Assembly: GCF_001766415.1 (NCBI RefSeq)
Contig: NZ_MKXO01000005.1
Span: forward strand, 62,001 to 126,000
Origin: Exiguobacterium aurantiacum
GTDB taxonomy: Bacteria > Bacillota > Bacilli > Exiguobacteriales > Exiguobacteriaceae
Reading direction: 5' to 3'
DNA length: 64,000 nt
Each line of letters opens with the position of its first letter. The first letter of the stretch is position 1. Shown here in pieces: positions 16,412-24,611 of the stretch. The notes below the pieces were generated by a model that was not told the origin of the DNA, did not search any database, and saw only the letters and a list, made by a program, of their open reading frames with translations. The translations under genes were made by a program, and so were the position numbers.

Positions 16412-16752
16412 AAAAGGAACAAATGGCTTGGTTGTGGCTCGTGCTCGCCGGACTTCTTGAAATTGTTTGGGCGACGACGATGAAATTGTCGAACGGGTTT
16501 ACCGTGTTAGGACCGACCGTCGTGACCATCGTGTTATTGATTGTCAGTTTTGGCTTGTTGGCGATGTCGTTCCGTGTGTTGCCAGCTGGCACCGGGTACG
16601 CCGTTTTTACGGGTATTGGCGCCGTCGGGACGGTCATCGTTGGAAATATTTTGTTTGATGAGACGATGACGGGAATGAAGCTGTTGTTTATCGCGACGCT
16701 CCTCATCGGGGTGGTCGGTTTGAAGCAAGTGACAGGAGGTGAATCGGCATGA
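16408..16752 (+). CDS. SMR efflux subunit 1 (YkkC/EmrE family)
   Basis: Four-helix small multidrug resistance protein of 114 residues. The membrane Glu that binds substrate and protons is in GLLEIVWATTMKLSNGF, and helix 3 has YAVFTGIGAVGTVIVG. The ATG at 16408 overlaps the tetR stop (ATGA); an upstream in-frame GTG at 16402 is closer to the GAGGAG. The next gene overlaps by ATGA again. Such pairs (YkkCD, EbrAB) form an asymmetric two-component pump that exports cations such as quaternary amines or guanidinium by proton exchange. There is no guanidine riboswitch here; control appears to be by TetR. Confidence 0.9.
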   Translation: MKKEQMAWLWLVLAGLLEIVWATTMKLSNGFTVLGPTVVTIVLLIVSFGLLAMSFRVLPAGTGYAVFTGIGAVGTVIVGNILFDETMTGMKLLFIATLLIGVVGLKQVTGGESA

Positions 16753-17063
16753 GTTGGACATTTTTAATCGGGGCTGGGCTCGCTGAGATGCTTGCTGTTT
16801 TCTTCATGGGGAAATCAAAAGGCTATCAGATTTTAAAATGGTCGCTTCTTTCGATCACGACGTTCGCACTAAGTTTCTATTTGTTGTCACGTTCCCTCGA
16901 GACGCTGCCGCTCGGGCTCGCTTACTCGATTTGGGTCGGGATCGGCGCGGCGGGCGGAGTGATTCTCGGTATGTTGTACTTGAACGAGTCGAGGGATCGC
17001 TGGCGTATCTTCTTTTTAATTCTCATTATCGGGAGCGTTATCGGATTGAAAGTCGTGGCGTGA
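16749..17063 (+). CDS. SMR efflux subunit 2 (YkkD family)
   Basis: Second four-helix SMR subunit, 104 residues. It has the essential Glu in GLAEMLAVFFMGKSKG and the helix-3 motif YSIWVGIGAAGGVILG, distinct from subunit 1, as expected for the opposite-topology partner. It starts at an ATG overlapping the stop of subunit 1, with GGAGGTG just upstream. No clear terminator follows before the acetyltransferase gene 67 bases downstream, which may be partly co-transcribed. Confidence 0.9.
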   Translation: MSWTFLIGAGLAEMLAVFFMGKSKGYQILKWSLLSITTFALSFYLLSRSLETLPLGLAYSIWVGIGAAGGVILGMLYLNESRDRWRIFFLILIIGSVIGLKVVA

Positions 17064-17130
17064 ATAGGATTGAAACGAGATGAAAACGGGAATCGAATAG
17101 TTCAGACTGTGAACGAAAGGGGCGGGAAAG

Positions 17131-17688
17131 ATGAATCTTGTCGAGTTGCAATCAGAACGTCTACGGCTTGAACATTACACGATCTCCGATTTCTATTTCG
17201 TAAAATCGCTACTCCAAGATCCGCGAGTGATGCGTTTCATCAGTCCGGACGGCAAGCCATATACGGATGAACAGACAATCGAATGGTTCGAGAGACAATT
17301 GGTCCGCTATACGACGGGCCGACAGACCGGACTCCTCAAGCTGATGACACATCACAGCGATGAGCCGATCGGCCATGCCGGGACGCTCTTGCATGAACTT
17401 GATGGCAACATCGAGCTCGAGGTCGGTTATTGGCTGGCACCAAAGCACTGGCACATGGGCTACGGCCGGGAAGCGGCCGCGCGTCTCATGCAGCATGCGT
17501 TCGAGGAAGGCGAGAAAGACATCATCTCGCTCATCCACCCAGACAACGTGCCGTCACAACGAGTCGCGAAAGCGAACGGATTGCATTGGGACCGTGACAC
17601 CGAACACGGAGGCATGATCGTGTCCGTGTATGCCGGCGATTTGGAACGTCTATGCCGTCACATGAAGCGGGAAGAAATGACGCGGTGA
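17131..17688 (+). CDS. GNAT-family N-acetyltransferase (RimJ/RimL-like)
   Basis: Protein of 185 residues in the Acetyltransf_3 group. It begins with LQSERLRLEHYTISDF, has ELEVGYWLAPKHWHMGYGREAA containing the acetyl-CoA loop (the usual Q/RxxGxG/A appears as MGYGREA), and ends with IHPDNVPSQRVAKANGL, the typical NxxSxxVxxK segment. It likely acetylates a small amine or protein N-terminus; the target is unknown. It follows the SMR operon, with its own AAAGGGGCGGG ribosome site. Confidence 0.85.
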   Translation: MNLVELQSERLRLEHYTISDFYFVKSLLQDPRVMRFISPDGKPYTDEQTIEWFERQLVRYTTGRQTGLLKLMTHHSDEPIGHAGTLLHELDGNIELEVGYWLAPKHWHMGYGREAAARLMQHAFEEGEKDIISLIHPDNVPSQRVAKANGLHWDRDTEHGGMIVSVYAGDLERLCRHMKREEMTR

Positions 17689-17716
17689 AAAAAATAAAAA
17701 AAGTTTTAAAAAACAG

Positions 17717-17745
17717 TTGCCAAGGCATTAGTTTCTTGATATATT
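17717..17745 (+). promoter_or_regulatory. tRNA-Val promoter
   Basis: TTGCCA (17717-17722), 17 nt, TATATT (17740-17745), starting about 28 bases before the tRNA. Confidence 0.75.
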
Positions 17746-17773
17746 AATAGTGTCCTAAAGAGAGGACACGACC

Positions 17774-17846
17774 TGATTCTGTAGCTCAGCTGGGAGAGCG
17801 CTACCTTGACAGGGTAGAGGTCGCTGGTTCGAGCCCAGTCAGAATC
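17774..17846 (+). tRNA. tRNA-Val (GAC)
   Basis: 73 nt. Acceptor GATTCTG (17774-17780) pairs with CAGAATC (17839-17845), discriminator A. The anticodon stem CTACC/GGTAG encloses TTGACAG, so the anticodon is GAC (17807-17809). The T-arm has GGTTCGAGCC. CCA is not encoded. Confidence 0.95.
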
Positions 17847-17897
17847 ACTTGGGTGCCAAACCCGATGCGAAACCCATAGGAACGTGGGTTTCCGCGC

Positions 17898-17927
17898 AGC
17901 CACTTCTTACGAGAAGTGGCTTTTTTT
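17898..17927 (+). terminator. tRNA-Val terminator
   Basis: AGCCACTTCT-TACG-AGAAGTGGCT followed by seven Ts. Confidence 0.85.
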
Positions 17928-17941
17928 GTGTATTCTTTTAA

Positions 17942-17971
17942 TTGACAGCCCACATAAACAGTTGGTATATT
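17942..17971 (+). promoter_or_regulatory. Promoter of the DUF554 gene
   Basis: TTGACA (17942-17947), 18 nt, TATATT (17966-17971). Confidence 0.7.
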
Positions 17972-18005
17972 CCTCTCAATACATACAGAAACGGGGAATT
18001 ATACG

Positions 18006-18710
18006 ATGGTATTAACCGGAACAATCGTCAATGCGGCCTTGATCGTGGTCGGCACATTACTCGGGTTGTTGTTTCACCGAATCCCCGAGCGGATGAAAGA
18101 GACGGTCACGGCTGCCATCGGTCTCGCCGTCGTCTTGCTTGGCGTGCAGATGGGCATGAAGAGTGAGAACTTTTTAATCGTCATCGGCAGTCTCGTTATC
18201 GGAGCCGCACTTGGCGAATGGTGGAAGCTCGACGAGAAGTTGAACGAGATCGGCTATCAGTTAGAACGGCGTCTCGGTGGAAAAAGTAAGTCGAGCATCG
18301 CGGAAGGCTTCATCACGGCGACGCTCATCTTTGTGATCGGGGCGATGGCCGTCATCGGGGCGCTCGACAGCGGCCTGCGCGGGGACCATGACGTCCTCTA
18401 TACAAAAGGGTTGATTGACGGTTTCACGGCGCTTGTGCTCAGTTCGACGCTCGGCATCGGCGTCATGTTCTCGGCCGTACCGGTCTTGTTGTACCAAGGA
18501 GCGATCGCGTTGCTCGCCATCCAGATCATGAAGTTTATTCCGGAGTCGCTCATGGATGACTTTATTTTGGAGATGACGGCGACCGGGGGCGTCATGATCG
18601 TCGCCATCGGGTTGAACCTGGTCGGGATCACCCGGATTCGTGTCGCCAACTTGCTGCCCGGTATTTTGATGGTCGCGATCATTGTCACCACGCTACATAT
18701 CTTTCAATGA
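18006..18710 (+). CDS. DUF554 (YdfK-like) membrane protein
   Basis: Integral membrane protein of 234 residues, about seven helices. It starts with GTIVNAALIVVGTLLGLLF and has GALDSGLRGDHDVLYTKGLIDGF and MTATGGVMIVAIGLNL, typical of the DUF554 family, whose function is unknown (transport suspected). The ATG is 9 bases after GGGG. It has its own promoter and a strong bidirectional terminator, so it is a single-gene unit between tRNA-Val and the iron operon. Confidence 0.88.
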   Translation: MVLTGTIVNAALIVVGTLLGLLFHRIPERMKETVTAAIGLAVVLLGVQMGMKSENFLIVIGSLVIGAALGEWWKLDEKLNEIGYQLERRLGGKSKSSIAEGFITATLIFVIGAMAVIGALDSGLRGDHDVLYTKGLIDGFTALVLSSTLGIGVMFSAVPVLLYQGAIALLAIQIMKFIPESLMDDFILEMTATGGVMIVAIGLNLVGITRIRVANLLPGILMVAIIVTTLHIFQ

Positions 18711-18750
18711 AAAAACGGACTAGCGCGAAAAAATGCGCTAGTCCGTTTTT
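18711..18750. terminator. Bidirectional terminator
   Basis: A 16-bp perfect stem, AAAAACGGACTAGCGC with GCGCTAGTCCGTTTTT, overlapping the end of the convergent feo operon. Confidence 0.85.
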
Positions 18751-18953
18751 CATTGATGATAACTTTTTTTATCAGCATGTAAGGCTTCCGCAATGATTTT
18801 ATCCCAGTCTGCGGCATCACAGGATGTCGTACAAGTCGGTGCGATTTCGCACGTGGCGCATTTACCGGCTTTTGCTTTACGGGTGTAGCGATAGAGCGAA
18901 TAGGCGGCGTACCCGAATACGGCAAGACCGATCAGTAAATCAAATAAGAACAT
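18750..18953 (-). CDS. FeoB-associated Cys-rich membrane protein
   Basis: 67 residues: an N-terminal membrane helix (LFDLLIGLAVFGYAAYSLY) followed by a basic segment and four cysteines in CATCEIAPTC and TTSC. This matches the FeoB-associated Cys-rich family (PF12669-like), often the last gene of feoAB operons in Firmicutes. It starts 15 bases after feoB ends, behind GGAGG. It may bind iron or assist FeoB at the membrane; direct evidence in the family is limited. Confidence 0.85.
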   Translation of the reverse strand: MFLFDLLIGLAVFGYAAYSLYRYTRKAKAGKCATCEIAPTCTTSCDAADWDKIIAEALHADKKSYHQ

Positions 18954-18968
18954 ATGATTTCCTCCTTG

Positions 18969-20945
18969 TTAAGACAATCCGAACAGACGACCGATTTGAT
19001 AGATCATCAGTGATACGACGTACGCAACACCAAGCCCATAAAGGCTAGCGACCCACGTCAACTTGGCACTTCCCACCTCGCGCCGAATGACGGCGACGGT
19101 CGCTAGACAAGGGACGTACAAGAGGACGAACGCCATGAAGCTATATGCGCTCAACGGCGTAAACACGGGAAGCAACGAAGCGGACAAGTCAGATTCGCTG
19201 ACCGCATAAATGATCGCCATCGTCGATACGACGACTTCTTTCGCCAAAAAACCTGTGATGAGCGAAGCACCGGCCTGCCACGTCCCGAAACCGAGTGGAA
19301 CCAACAACGTCGCAACGACCCCGCCGACCATAGCGAGAAAACTCTCATTCATCGGGACGTCCATTCCGGCTGGACCGGAATAGGCGAGTAACCAAATGAA
19401 GACGGAACCGCCAAAGATGAACGTACCTGCTTTTCGGACGAACCCTTTCGCTTTTTGCCACGTGCTGCGCCAAAGCGTCAACCCTTGGGGGACACGGTAT
19501 GGAGGCTGTTCGACGATAAAGAGGCTGTTCCGATCTTCCGCCGCCAATACGGACGTGAATATTTTCGCGGCAATCAACGCCAGGACGATCCCGAGCATAT
19601 AGAGCGATAAGACGACGAGCGCTTGGTTTGATGCGAAAAAACTGGCAGCGAAGACGGCATAGATCGGCAGACGCGCCGAGCACGACATGAACGGCGAAAT
19701 AAAAATCGTGACGAGCCGCTCCCGTTCTTCCTCGACCGTCCGTGCCGCCATAATACCTGGGACGTTACAACCAAATCCAATGATCATCGGAATGAAACTT
19801 TTCCCGTTCAGTCCGACGAGTTGCATAAATCGGTCCATGACAATGGCGACACGCGCCATATAGCCAGAGTCCTCTAAAAACGAGATAAAGAAAAAGAGCA
19901 CGAAAATCTGTGGGACGAAGACGAGGACACCGCCGACACCGGCAATCACCCCATCAATCAGCAACGCCTGGATGAAAGAAGAGGTCCCGAGCAGTTGTAA
20001 CAACGAGCTCGTTCCGGACGTGACCGGACCCGACAGAAATCCATCCAACAGATCGGACAACGGGGCACCGATCCAGTTGAACGTGATGTGGAACAAGGCG
20101 TAAAGTACTGTAAAGAAAATGGGTAAGCCCCAGATCGGATGTGTCACGACGGCATCGATGCGGTCAGTGACCGTGGCTTGTTGTGCGCCTTGCTGATCGA
20201 CGACGTGGTGGCGAACGTCTTTCGTCCAGTCGCGTCTGCGTTCTGTAATGTGGGCGTGGGCGAAGCGTCCGAGTTTTACTTCTAACGCTTTACGAATTTC
20301 ATTGACGGTTGGCGTCGAAGACTCGAGCTGTTCTGAAATGACGCGATTTCCGGCCAAGTATTGAATGGCGACCCAGCGATCGCGCTCACCAAGTCCCGTC
20401 GCTTCAAGAATTTGTTGAATCGCCTGTTCGGTCTCTTCCCCGTAATCGAGTACGAAAGGTTCGCGAGGGGTCGTTCGCAGGGAGGACAGGAGAACTTCAC
20501 AGCCGGCGCCTGTGCGCGCTGTGATCGGAAACACATCCACGTCCAAACGTTCTTTCAGACGCTCTAAATTGATGTGGATGCCTCGGCCTTCAGCGACATC
20601 GACCATGTTCAGACCGATTTGAAGCGGGCGGCCCATTTCGAGCAGTTGGAGCGTTAGTTGTAAGTTACGTTCGAACTGCGAGGCATCGATGATGTTGAAC
20701 ATCCCATCGAACGGTTCCTGCAACAAGAATCGTGAGACGATTGCTTCGTCAGCCGATAGCGGGTCTAAATCATAGACACCGGGCAAGTCGATCAACTGTC
20801 CGATGTTTCCATGCAGCTGCCCGATTTTCTGTTCGATCGTGACACCGGCCCAGTTACCGACGTGGGCGAAGGAGCCCGTTAATCGGTTAAATAAAGACGT
20901 TTTTCCGGTGTTCGGGTTTCCGATTAGGGCAATCCGTTGCGTCAC
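18969..20945 (-). CDS. feoB: Ferrous iron transporter FeoB
   Basis: 658-residue membrane GTPase that takes up Fe(II). The N-terminal G domain has G1 GNPNTGKTS (9-17), G3 DLPGVYDL and G4 NMVD, then a helical GDI domain. The transmembrane core has the two Gate motifs, with GFGCNVPGIMAARTVEEER and the conserved SCSARLPIYAVF. The start is GTG at 20943-20945 overlapping the feoA stop (GTGA), so the two are translationally coupled. A Fur box precedes feoA, indicating iron repression of the whole operon. Confidence 0.95.
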   Translation of the reverse strand: MTQRIALIGNPNTGKTSLFNRLTGSFAHVGNWAGVTIEQKIGQLHGNIGQLIDLPGVYDLDPLSADEAIVSRFLLQEPFDGMFNIIDASQFERNLQLTLQLLEMGRPLQIGLNMVDVAEGRGIHINLERLKERLDVDVFPITARTGAGCEVLLSSLRTTPREPFVLDYGEETEQAIQQILEATGLGERDRWVAIQYLAGNRVISEQLESSTPTVNEIRKALEVKLGRFAHAHITERRRDWTKDVRHHVVDQQGAQQATVTDRIDAVVTHPIWGLPIFFTVLYALFHITFNWIGAPLSDLLDGFLSGPVTSGTSSLLQLLGTSSFIQALLIDGVIAGVGGVLVFVPQIFVLFFFISFLEDSGYMARVAIVMDRFMQLVGLNGKSFIPMIIGFGCNVPGIMAARTVEEERERLVTIFISPFMSCSARLPIYAVFAASFFASNQALVVLSLYMLGIVLALIAAKIFTSVLAAEDRNSLFIVEQPPYRVPQGLTLWRSTWQKAKGFVRKAGTFIFGGSVFIWLLAYSGPAGMDVPMNESFLAMVGGVVATLLVPLGFGTWQAGASLITGFLAKEVVVSTMAIIYAVSESDLSASLLPVFTPLSAYSFMAFVLLYVPCLATVAVIRREVGSAKLTWVASLYGLGVAYVVSLMIYQIGRLFGLS

Positions 20946-21178
20946 GGGACGATCACCCCAATCTGTTCAGCGTCACAGCGACGGATGGCAATCATTTGTT
21001 GATGTTCGATTTGTTCAATCGTGAGTGGTCCGGAAAAGATGGCCCGACGTTTAATTCGTACGGAACAGCCCTCATAAAATCCTAAGGCAATCATGCGACG
21101 CCGCAAGCGGTCATCGATTCTCGTTAAATCGGATATGAGCACTGGTTGATGTAGCGGCATGGCAAGTAATGAACTCAT
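20942..21178 (-). CDS. feoA: Ferrous iron transport protein FeoA
   Basis: 78-residue SH3-like FeoA protein, cytosolic partner of FeoB. Typical features are the LTRIDDRLRRRMIALGFYEGCSVRIKRR core split over two strands and a final IAIRRCDAEQIGV. The start ATG at 21176-21178 follows GGAGAG. It leads the feoA-feoB-Cys-rich operon, and a Fur box lies 25-39 bases upstream. Confidence 0.92.
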   Translation of the reverse strand: MSSLLAMPLHQPVLISDLTRIDDRLRRRMIALGFYEGCSVRIKRRAIFSGPLTIEQIEHQQMIAIRRCDAEQIGVIVP

Positions 21179-21202
21179 TAAGATCTCTCCATTTTAGTCA
21201 AA

Positions 21203-21217
21203 TGATAATTCTTCTCA
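21203..21217. promoter_or_regulatory. Fur box of the feo operon
   Basis: TGATAATTCTTCTCA matches TGATAATnATTATCA at 12 of 14 specified positions and lies in the feoA upstream region. Confidence 0.7.
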
Positions 21218-21303
21218 TTTGGTAGCATAACACGTTCTTTACTATCGGGAAGCAAGATTATTTGTGGATTTTATGACTTCTAAAAAATAGTAGTGCGAGA
21301 ATT

Positions 21304-21358
21304 AAAAAAACCGCCCGATAGAAGTCAGAACTTAACGTTCGACTTCTATCGGGCGGTT
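21304..21358 (-). terminator. Terminator of the proC-like gene
   Basis: Long perfect stem: CCGCCCGATAGAAGTC (21311-21326) with GACTTCTATCGGGCGG (21341-21356), extended by AA/TT. On the minus strand it is followed by a run of seven Ts. Confidence 0.85.
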
Positions 21359-21365
21359 CAAGTGC

Positions 21366-22163
21366 TTACGTTCTTTCAATCGTTGCGTCGACAGGGTCGT
21401 GGTCTTCCTTTGCACTCTCACGCAGGGCGGACGACATCACGTCAGACAAGTCACGTGAGCGGAGCACGCCGACACCGCGGTCGGTCGGTCCATCTGGTGC
21501 GGCGACGTCGGCGATCAGCTCGTCGGTCGGACGTGTCTCATGCAACAATAACTCGGCTGATCCTTTCATCGCTTGAGCGACGATTTGGCGGGCCGTGTCT
21601 TCATCAAACCCGGCTTCTGTCAGCACCGGGGTCATCGAACCGACGATCTCGTAAAAGAACGCAGGACTGCATCCGGCCGCCGCCATGAAAGCCGACATCG
21701 TTTTCGCGTCCGTTACGGCCGTCCGACCGACACGGTTGAACAGTGCGGTCGCCGTCTCGCGGTCGGTCGCATCTGTCTCAGGTCCGAACCAGAGTCCGGT
21801 CATCCCGGTTTGATGGGCGACCGGGGTGTTCGGCATCGCGCAGATGGCTGGGATGCCGGCTGCTTCTTCAAGCTCGCTCGGTTCGATATGCGCCGCAACG
21901 GATACGAGCAGCGGTGTTTTCCACGTCTGTGATTGAGCGTAAGCTAAGACGCCGTCTGGTTGCATCGCGAGCACGACGATTGTATAAGCGTTGACGTCTT
22001 CTGTTTCGACGATCTGTACGCCGAGCTCATCTCGCAACTGCTCTAGACGTGTAAGGTCGCTCCGGTTCGTCATCGTAATTTGTTCAGGGGAGAGCCCGGA
22101 AGCGATCCAGCCTCGGACGAGTGCCTCGCTCATCGATCCTGCTCCTACCATTAATATGTTCAT
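21366..22163 (-). CDS. Pyrroline-5-carboxylate reductase family protein
   Basis: 265-residue NAD(P)H-dependent reductase. The Rossmann motif is MVGAGSMSEALVRGW, and the C-terminal helical domain contains AGCSPAFFYEI and the proline/P5C region MKGSAELLLHETRP followed by an APDGPTDRG-type segment corresponding to the usual SPGGTT. The SPGGTT site is changed to APDGPT here, so the true substrate is open: it may be a ProC (last step of proline synthesis) or a ComER-like paralogue. ATG at 22161-22163 follows GAGGTGA; an earlier in-frame ATG lacks a site. Confidence 0.8.
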   Translation of the reverse strand: MNILMVGAGSMSEALVRGWIASGLSPEQITMTNRSDLTRLEQLRDELGVQIVETEDVNAYTIVVLAMQPDGVLAYAQSQTWKTPLLVSVAAHIEPSELEEAAGIPAICAMPNTPVAHQTGMTGLWFGPETDATDRETATALFNRVGRTAVTDAKTMSAFMAAAGCSPAFFYEIVGSMTPVLTEAGFDEDTARQIVAQAMKGSAELLLHETRPTDELIADVAAPDGPTDRGVGVLRSRDLSDVMSSALRESAKEDHDPVDATIERT

Positions 22164-22312
22164 TTCCGTCACCTCTTCATTCATTTGATTCGGTCGTATA
22201 TATGTTGCCTATCATAACAAATGTTCGAGCAATTATCGCCTGCCACGCTTGAATTGTAAAAGAAAGGAAAAAAACTCGTCGTTTTGTAACGAGAATCGAC
22301 GAAGCGCTGCAG

Positions 22313-22341
22313 ATGACAATTCACGCAGTCCGGGCTATCAT
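22313..22341 (+). promoter_or_regulatory. Promoter of yidD
   Basis: ATGACA (22313-22318), 17 nt, TATCAT (22336-22341). Confidence 0.5.
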
Positions 22342-22372
22342 TGCAGTAATCTGACTGAGCGAGGCGATTGAA

Positions 22373-22642
22373 ATGAAACGAGTATTAGTACGTGGGATTC
22401 AAGGATACCAGCGCTTTATTTCTCCTTTAAAGCCCCCGACGTGCCGATTTTATCCGAGCTGTTCGCACTACGGGATTGAGGCGATTGAGAAGCATGGCGC
22501 TGTCAAAGGCGGGTATTTGACGACTCGGCGCCTGTTGCGGTGCCAACCGTTCCATTCGGGCGGACTTGACTATGTGCCGGACGATTTTGATTGGAAAGCC
22601 CCCCTGCAACGCGAAAAGCCACCGTCACAGCGAGACGTCTAA
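22373..22642 (+). CDS. yidD: Membrane protein insertion efficiency factor YidD
   Basis: 89-residue YidD. The family signature is complete: [36 protein letters not shown], quoted here in parts, with the CRFYPSCS cysteines, then [17 protein letters not shown]. It binds the inner face of the membrane through an amphipathic N-terminus and helps YidC insert proteins. It stands alone here, away from yidC and rnpA. Start at ATG after GAGGCG. Confidence 0.93.
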   Translation: MKRVLVRGIQGYQRFISPLKPPTCRFYPSCSHYGIEAIEKHGAVKGGYLTTRRLLRCQPFHSGGLDYVPDDFDWKAPLQREKPPSQRDV

Positions 22643-22660
22643 CCGACGGCTCGCTGTTTT
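22627..22660 (+). terminator. yidD terminator
   Basis: ACAGCGAG (22627-22634) pairs with CTCGCTGT (22650-22657), with an inner CGTC/GACG helix; four Ts follow. The stop codon is inside the hairpin. Confidence 0.65.
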
Positions 22661-22774
22661 AGATACAGGGCGTTTATCCCCTTCTTTGTTTTAGCACAAT
22701 ACTTTTGACAACGTTCCGAGTATTCTGAAAAAATAGAGGTGTATTTATTACATAAGGGGAAAGGGGATTACAGC

Positions 22775-24133
22775 ATGAGTCAATCGTTCAGCGAACTAAT
22801 CGGTACGATTTCAGACTTTGTGTGGGGACCGCCGCTGTTAATTTTGCTTGTGGGGACAGGCGTTTATTTGACGGTGCGTCTCGGGGGGCTCCAAATCACG
22901 AAGTTGCCTTACTCGTTGAAACTCGCATTCTCTAAAAATCAAGACAAGACGTCACGAGGAGATATTAGCCACTTCCAAGCCCTCATGACGGCGCTCGCAG
23001 CGACCGTCGGTACGGGGAATATCGTCGGTGTCGCGACTGCGGTCGTCCTCGGGGGACCAGGCGCGATCGTTTGGATGTGGGTATCGGGCTTCTTCGGGAT
23101 GGCAACAAAGTACGCCGAAGCCGTGCTCGCCGTCAAGTACCGGGTGACGGACGAACGTGGTCAAATGGCCGGAGGACCGATGTATTATTTGGAACGGGGC
23201 TTGAAGCAACGCTGGCTCGCGGTCGCGTTTGCAGCGTTCGCCTCACTGGCCGCGTTCGGGATCGGGAACGGGGTTCAAACGAATTCGGTCGCGTTGGCGC
23301 TCAACTCGACGTTCGACGTTCCGCTTTACGTATCGGGTATCTTGATGATGATTTTCACGGGCGCCGTCATTCTCGGTGGTGTCAAATCGATCGGTCGTGT
23401 CGTCAGTTATTTCGTCCCGGTCATGATCGTCTTTTACTTAGGGAGCGGTCTCTTGATCATGATCATGAACTACACACTCATCCCCGATGCGATCGCGCTC
23501 ATCTTTAGCAGCACGTTCAGCGCCGAAGCGATTGGCGGCGGGGCCATCGGGGCAGCCATCCGGTACGGGGTTGCGCGAGGCGTCTTCTCGAACGAAGCTG
23601 GTCTTGGCTCGGCTCCGATCGCAGCGGCCGCGGCCAAGACGGACATGCCAGGTCGTCAAGGCCTTGTCTCGATGACGCAGGTGTTTCTTGATACGTTGAT
23701 CGTCTGTTCGGTCACGGGGATCACGCTCGTCATGGGCGGTCAAATCGGATCGGGACTCGAAGGGGTCGAGTTGACGACGGCGACGTTCGAGCAGTTCCTC
23801 GGGCCGTTCGGCAGTTATGTCGTCACAATCGGTCTCGTCATGTTCGCCTACTCGACGGTGCTCGGTTGGTCGTATTACGGTGAGCGGTCGATTCATTACT
23901 TGTTCGGTCAAAAGTCGATCATCCCGTATCGGATCGCGTTTGTACTCGTCGCTGGACTCGGGGCGATGACGACGAACTTGAACATGGTATGGGCACTGTC
24001 TGACGTCTTCAACGGCTTGATGGCCATTCCGAACTTAATTGGGCTCTTGTTCTTGTCGGGTGTCGTCATCGCTGAGACGAAGCGCTTTAATCAGCAGTTG
24101 GCAATCGAGAATCGAAGTCGAAAAGCATCGTAA
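22775..24133 (+). CDS. Sodium/alanine symporter (AGCS family)
   Basis: Membrane protein of 452 residues, about eleven helices, in the alanine/glycine:cation symporter family. Marks: an ATVGTGNIVGVATAVVLGGPGA-like loop in the first third, then MAGGPMYYLERGL, and the ARGVFSNEAGLGSAPI segment, all conserved in AlsT/DagA proteins. It imports alanine or glycine with Na+. The start is ATG at 22775 after AAGGGGA; an in-frame opening at 22739 has no ribosome site. A TTGACA at 22705-22710 could be its -35 but no good -10 is seen. Single gene. Confidence 0.92.
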   Translation: MSQSFSELIGTISDFVWGPPLLILLVGTGVYLTVRLGGLQITKLPYSLKLAFSKNQDKTSRGDISHFQALMTALAATVGTGNIVGVATAVVLGGPGAIVWMWVSGFFGMATKYAEAVLAVKYRVTDERGQMAGGPMYYLERGLKQRWLAVAFAAFASLAAFGIGNGVQTNSVALALNSTFDVPLYVSGILMMIFTGAVILGGVKSIGRVVSYFVPVMIVFYLGSGLLIMIMNYTLIPDAIALIFSSTFSAEAIGGGAIGAAIRYGVARGVFSNEAGLGSAPIAAAAAKTDMPGRQGLVSMTQVFLDTLIVCSVTGITLVMGGQIGSGLEGVELTTATFEQFLGPFGSYVVTIGLVMFAYSTVLGWSYYGERSIHYLFGQKSIIPYRIAFVLVAGLGAMTTNLNMVWALSDVFNGLMAIPNLIGLLFLSGVVIAETKRFNQQLAIENRSRKAS

Positions 24134-24140
24134 CGAACGA

Positions 24141-24174
24141 ACGCCGCTATCCTTAATCGGATGGCGGCATTTTT
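24141..24174. terminator. Bidirectional terminator
   Basis: GCCGCTATCC-loop-GGATGGCGGC with Ts after it on the plus strand; it covers the stop codon of the convergent channel gene. Confidence 0.7.
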
Positions 24175-24515
24175 CGTTTGTTCTTGATCTCCTCGAGTCG
24201 TGCCTGCTGCAAGTGATTGAATACTTGGGTGATGAATCCGACCATGATGCCGACGCCGGTGATGACGTAACCGATCGTGAACACTTTGCCAATATCGGTC
24301 GTCGGGACGAAATCACCGTAGCCGATCGTCGTGAGCGTGATGACGCTGAAATAGAGGGCGTCTAACCAACGCATATCTTCGAAGCGGGTATAAAACAGCG
24401 TTCCCGACAATATGGTAAGGGACGCTAGACTGAACAGAACTTGAAATTCAGGTTCTTTCAACCCACGCCAAATCCCACGGAACATGCGACGGAACGTCAA
24501 TATGAATGAGAGCAT
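24153..24515 (-). CDS. Two-helix potassium channel subunit
   Basis: 120-residue ion channel (Ion_trans_2). The two membrane helices flank a pore loop whose selectivity filter is TTIGYGDFVP, matching the K+-channel TxGYGD signature. No RCK or other gating domain follows; only a short charged tail (QARLEEIKNKRK). Four copies should assemble one pore. The start is ATG at 24513-24515 after GGGAGGGG; a longer in-frame opening upstream adds residues without a site. Confidence 0.9.
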   Translation of the reverse strand: MLSFILTFRRMFRGIWRGLKEPEFQVLFSLASLTILSGTLFYTRFEDMRWLDALYFSVITLTTIGYGDFVPTTDIGKVFTIGYVITGVGIMVGFITQVFNHLQQARLEEIKNKRKMPPSD

Positions 24516-24579
24516 ACGGCCCCCTCCCTTCCTATGTAAGTTTGTTCGGTAGAAGCGAGGTAACATCCTTTATAACCAT

Positions 24580-24611
24580 AAAATGAGTCGACGAATTCGT
24601 CGACTCATTTT
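24580..24611. terminator. Perfect 32-bp palindrome at the end of the SDR gene
   Basis: AAAATGAGTCGACGAA (24580-24595) and its exact complement 24596-24611. It covers the stop codon (24605-24607) and ends in TTTT on either strand. Confidence 0.65.

Noticed and set aside
17847-17897. Inverted repeat GAAACCCA/TGGGTTTC after tRNA-Val as a separate RNA gene
   Set aside because: It lies in the 3' trailer before the tRNA terminator and is more simply part of the precursor.
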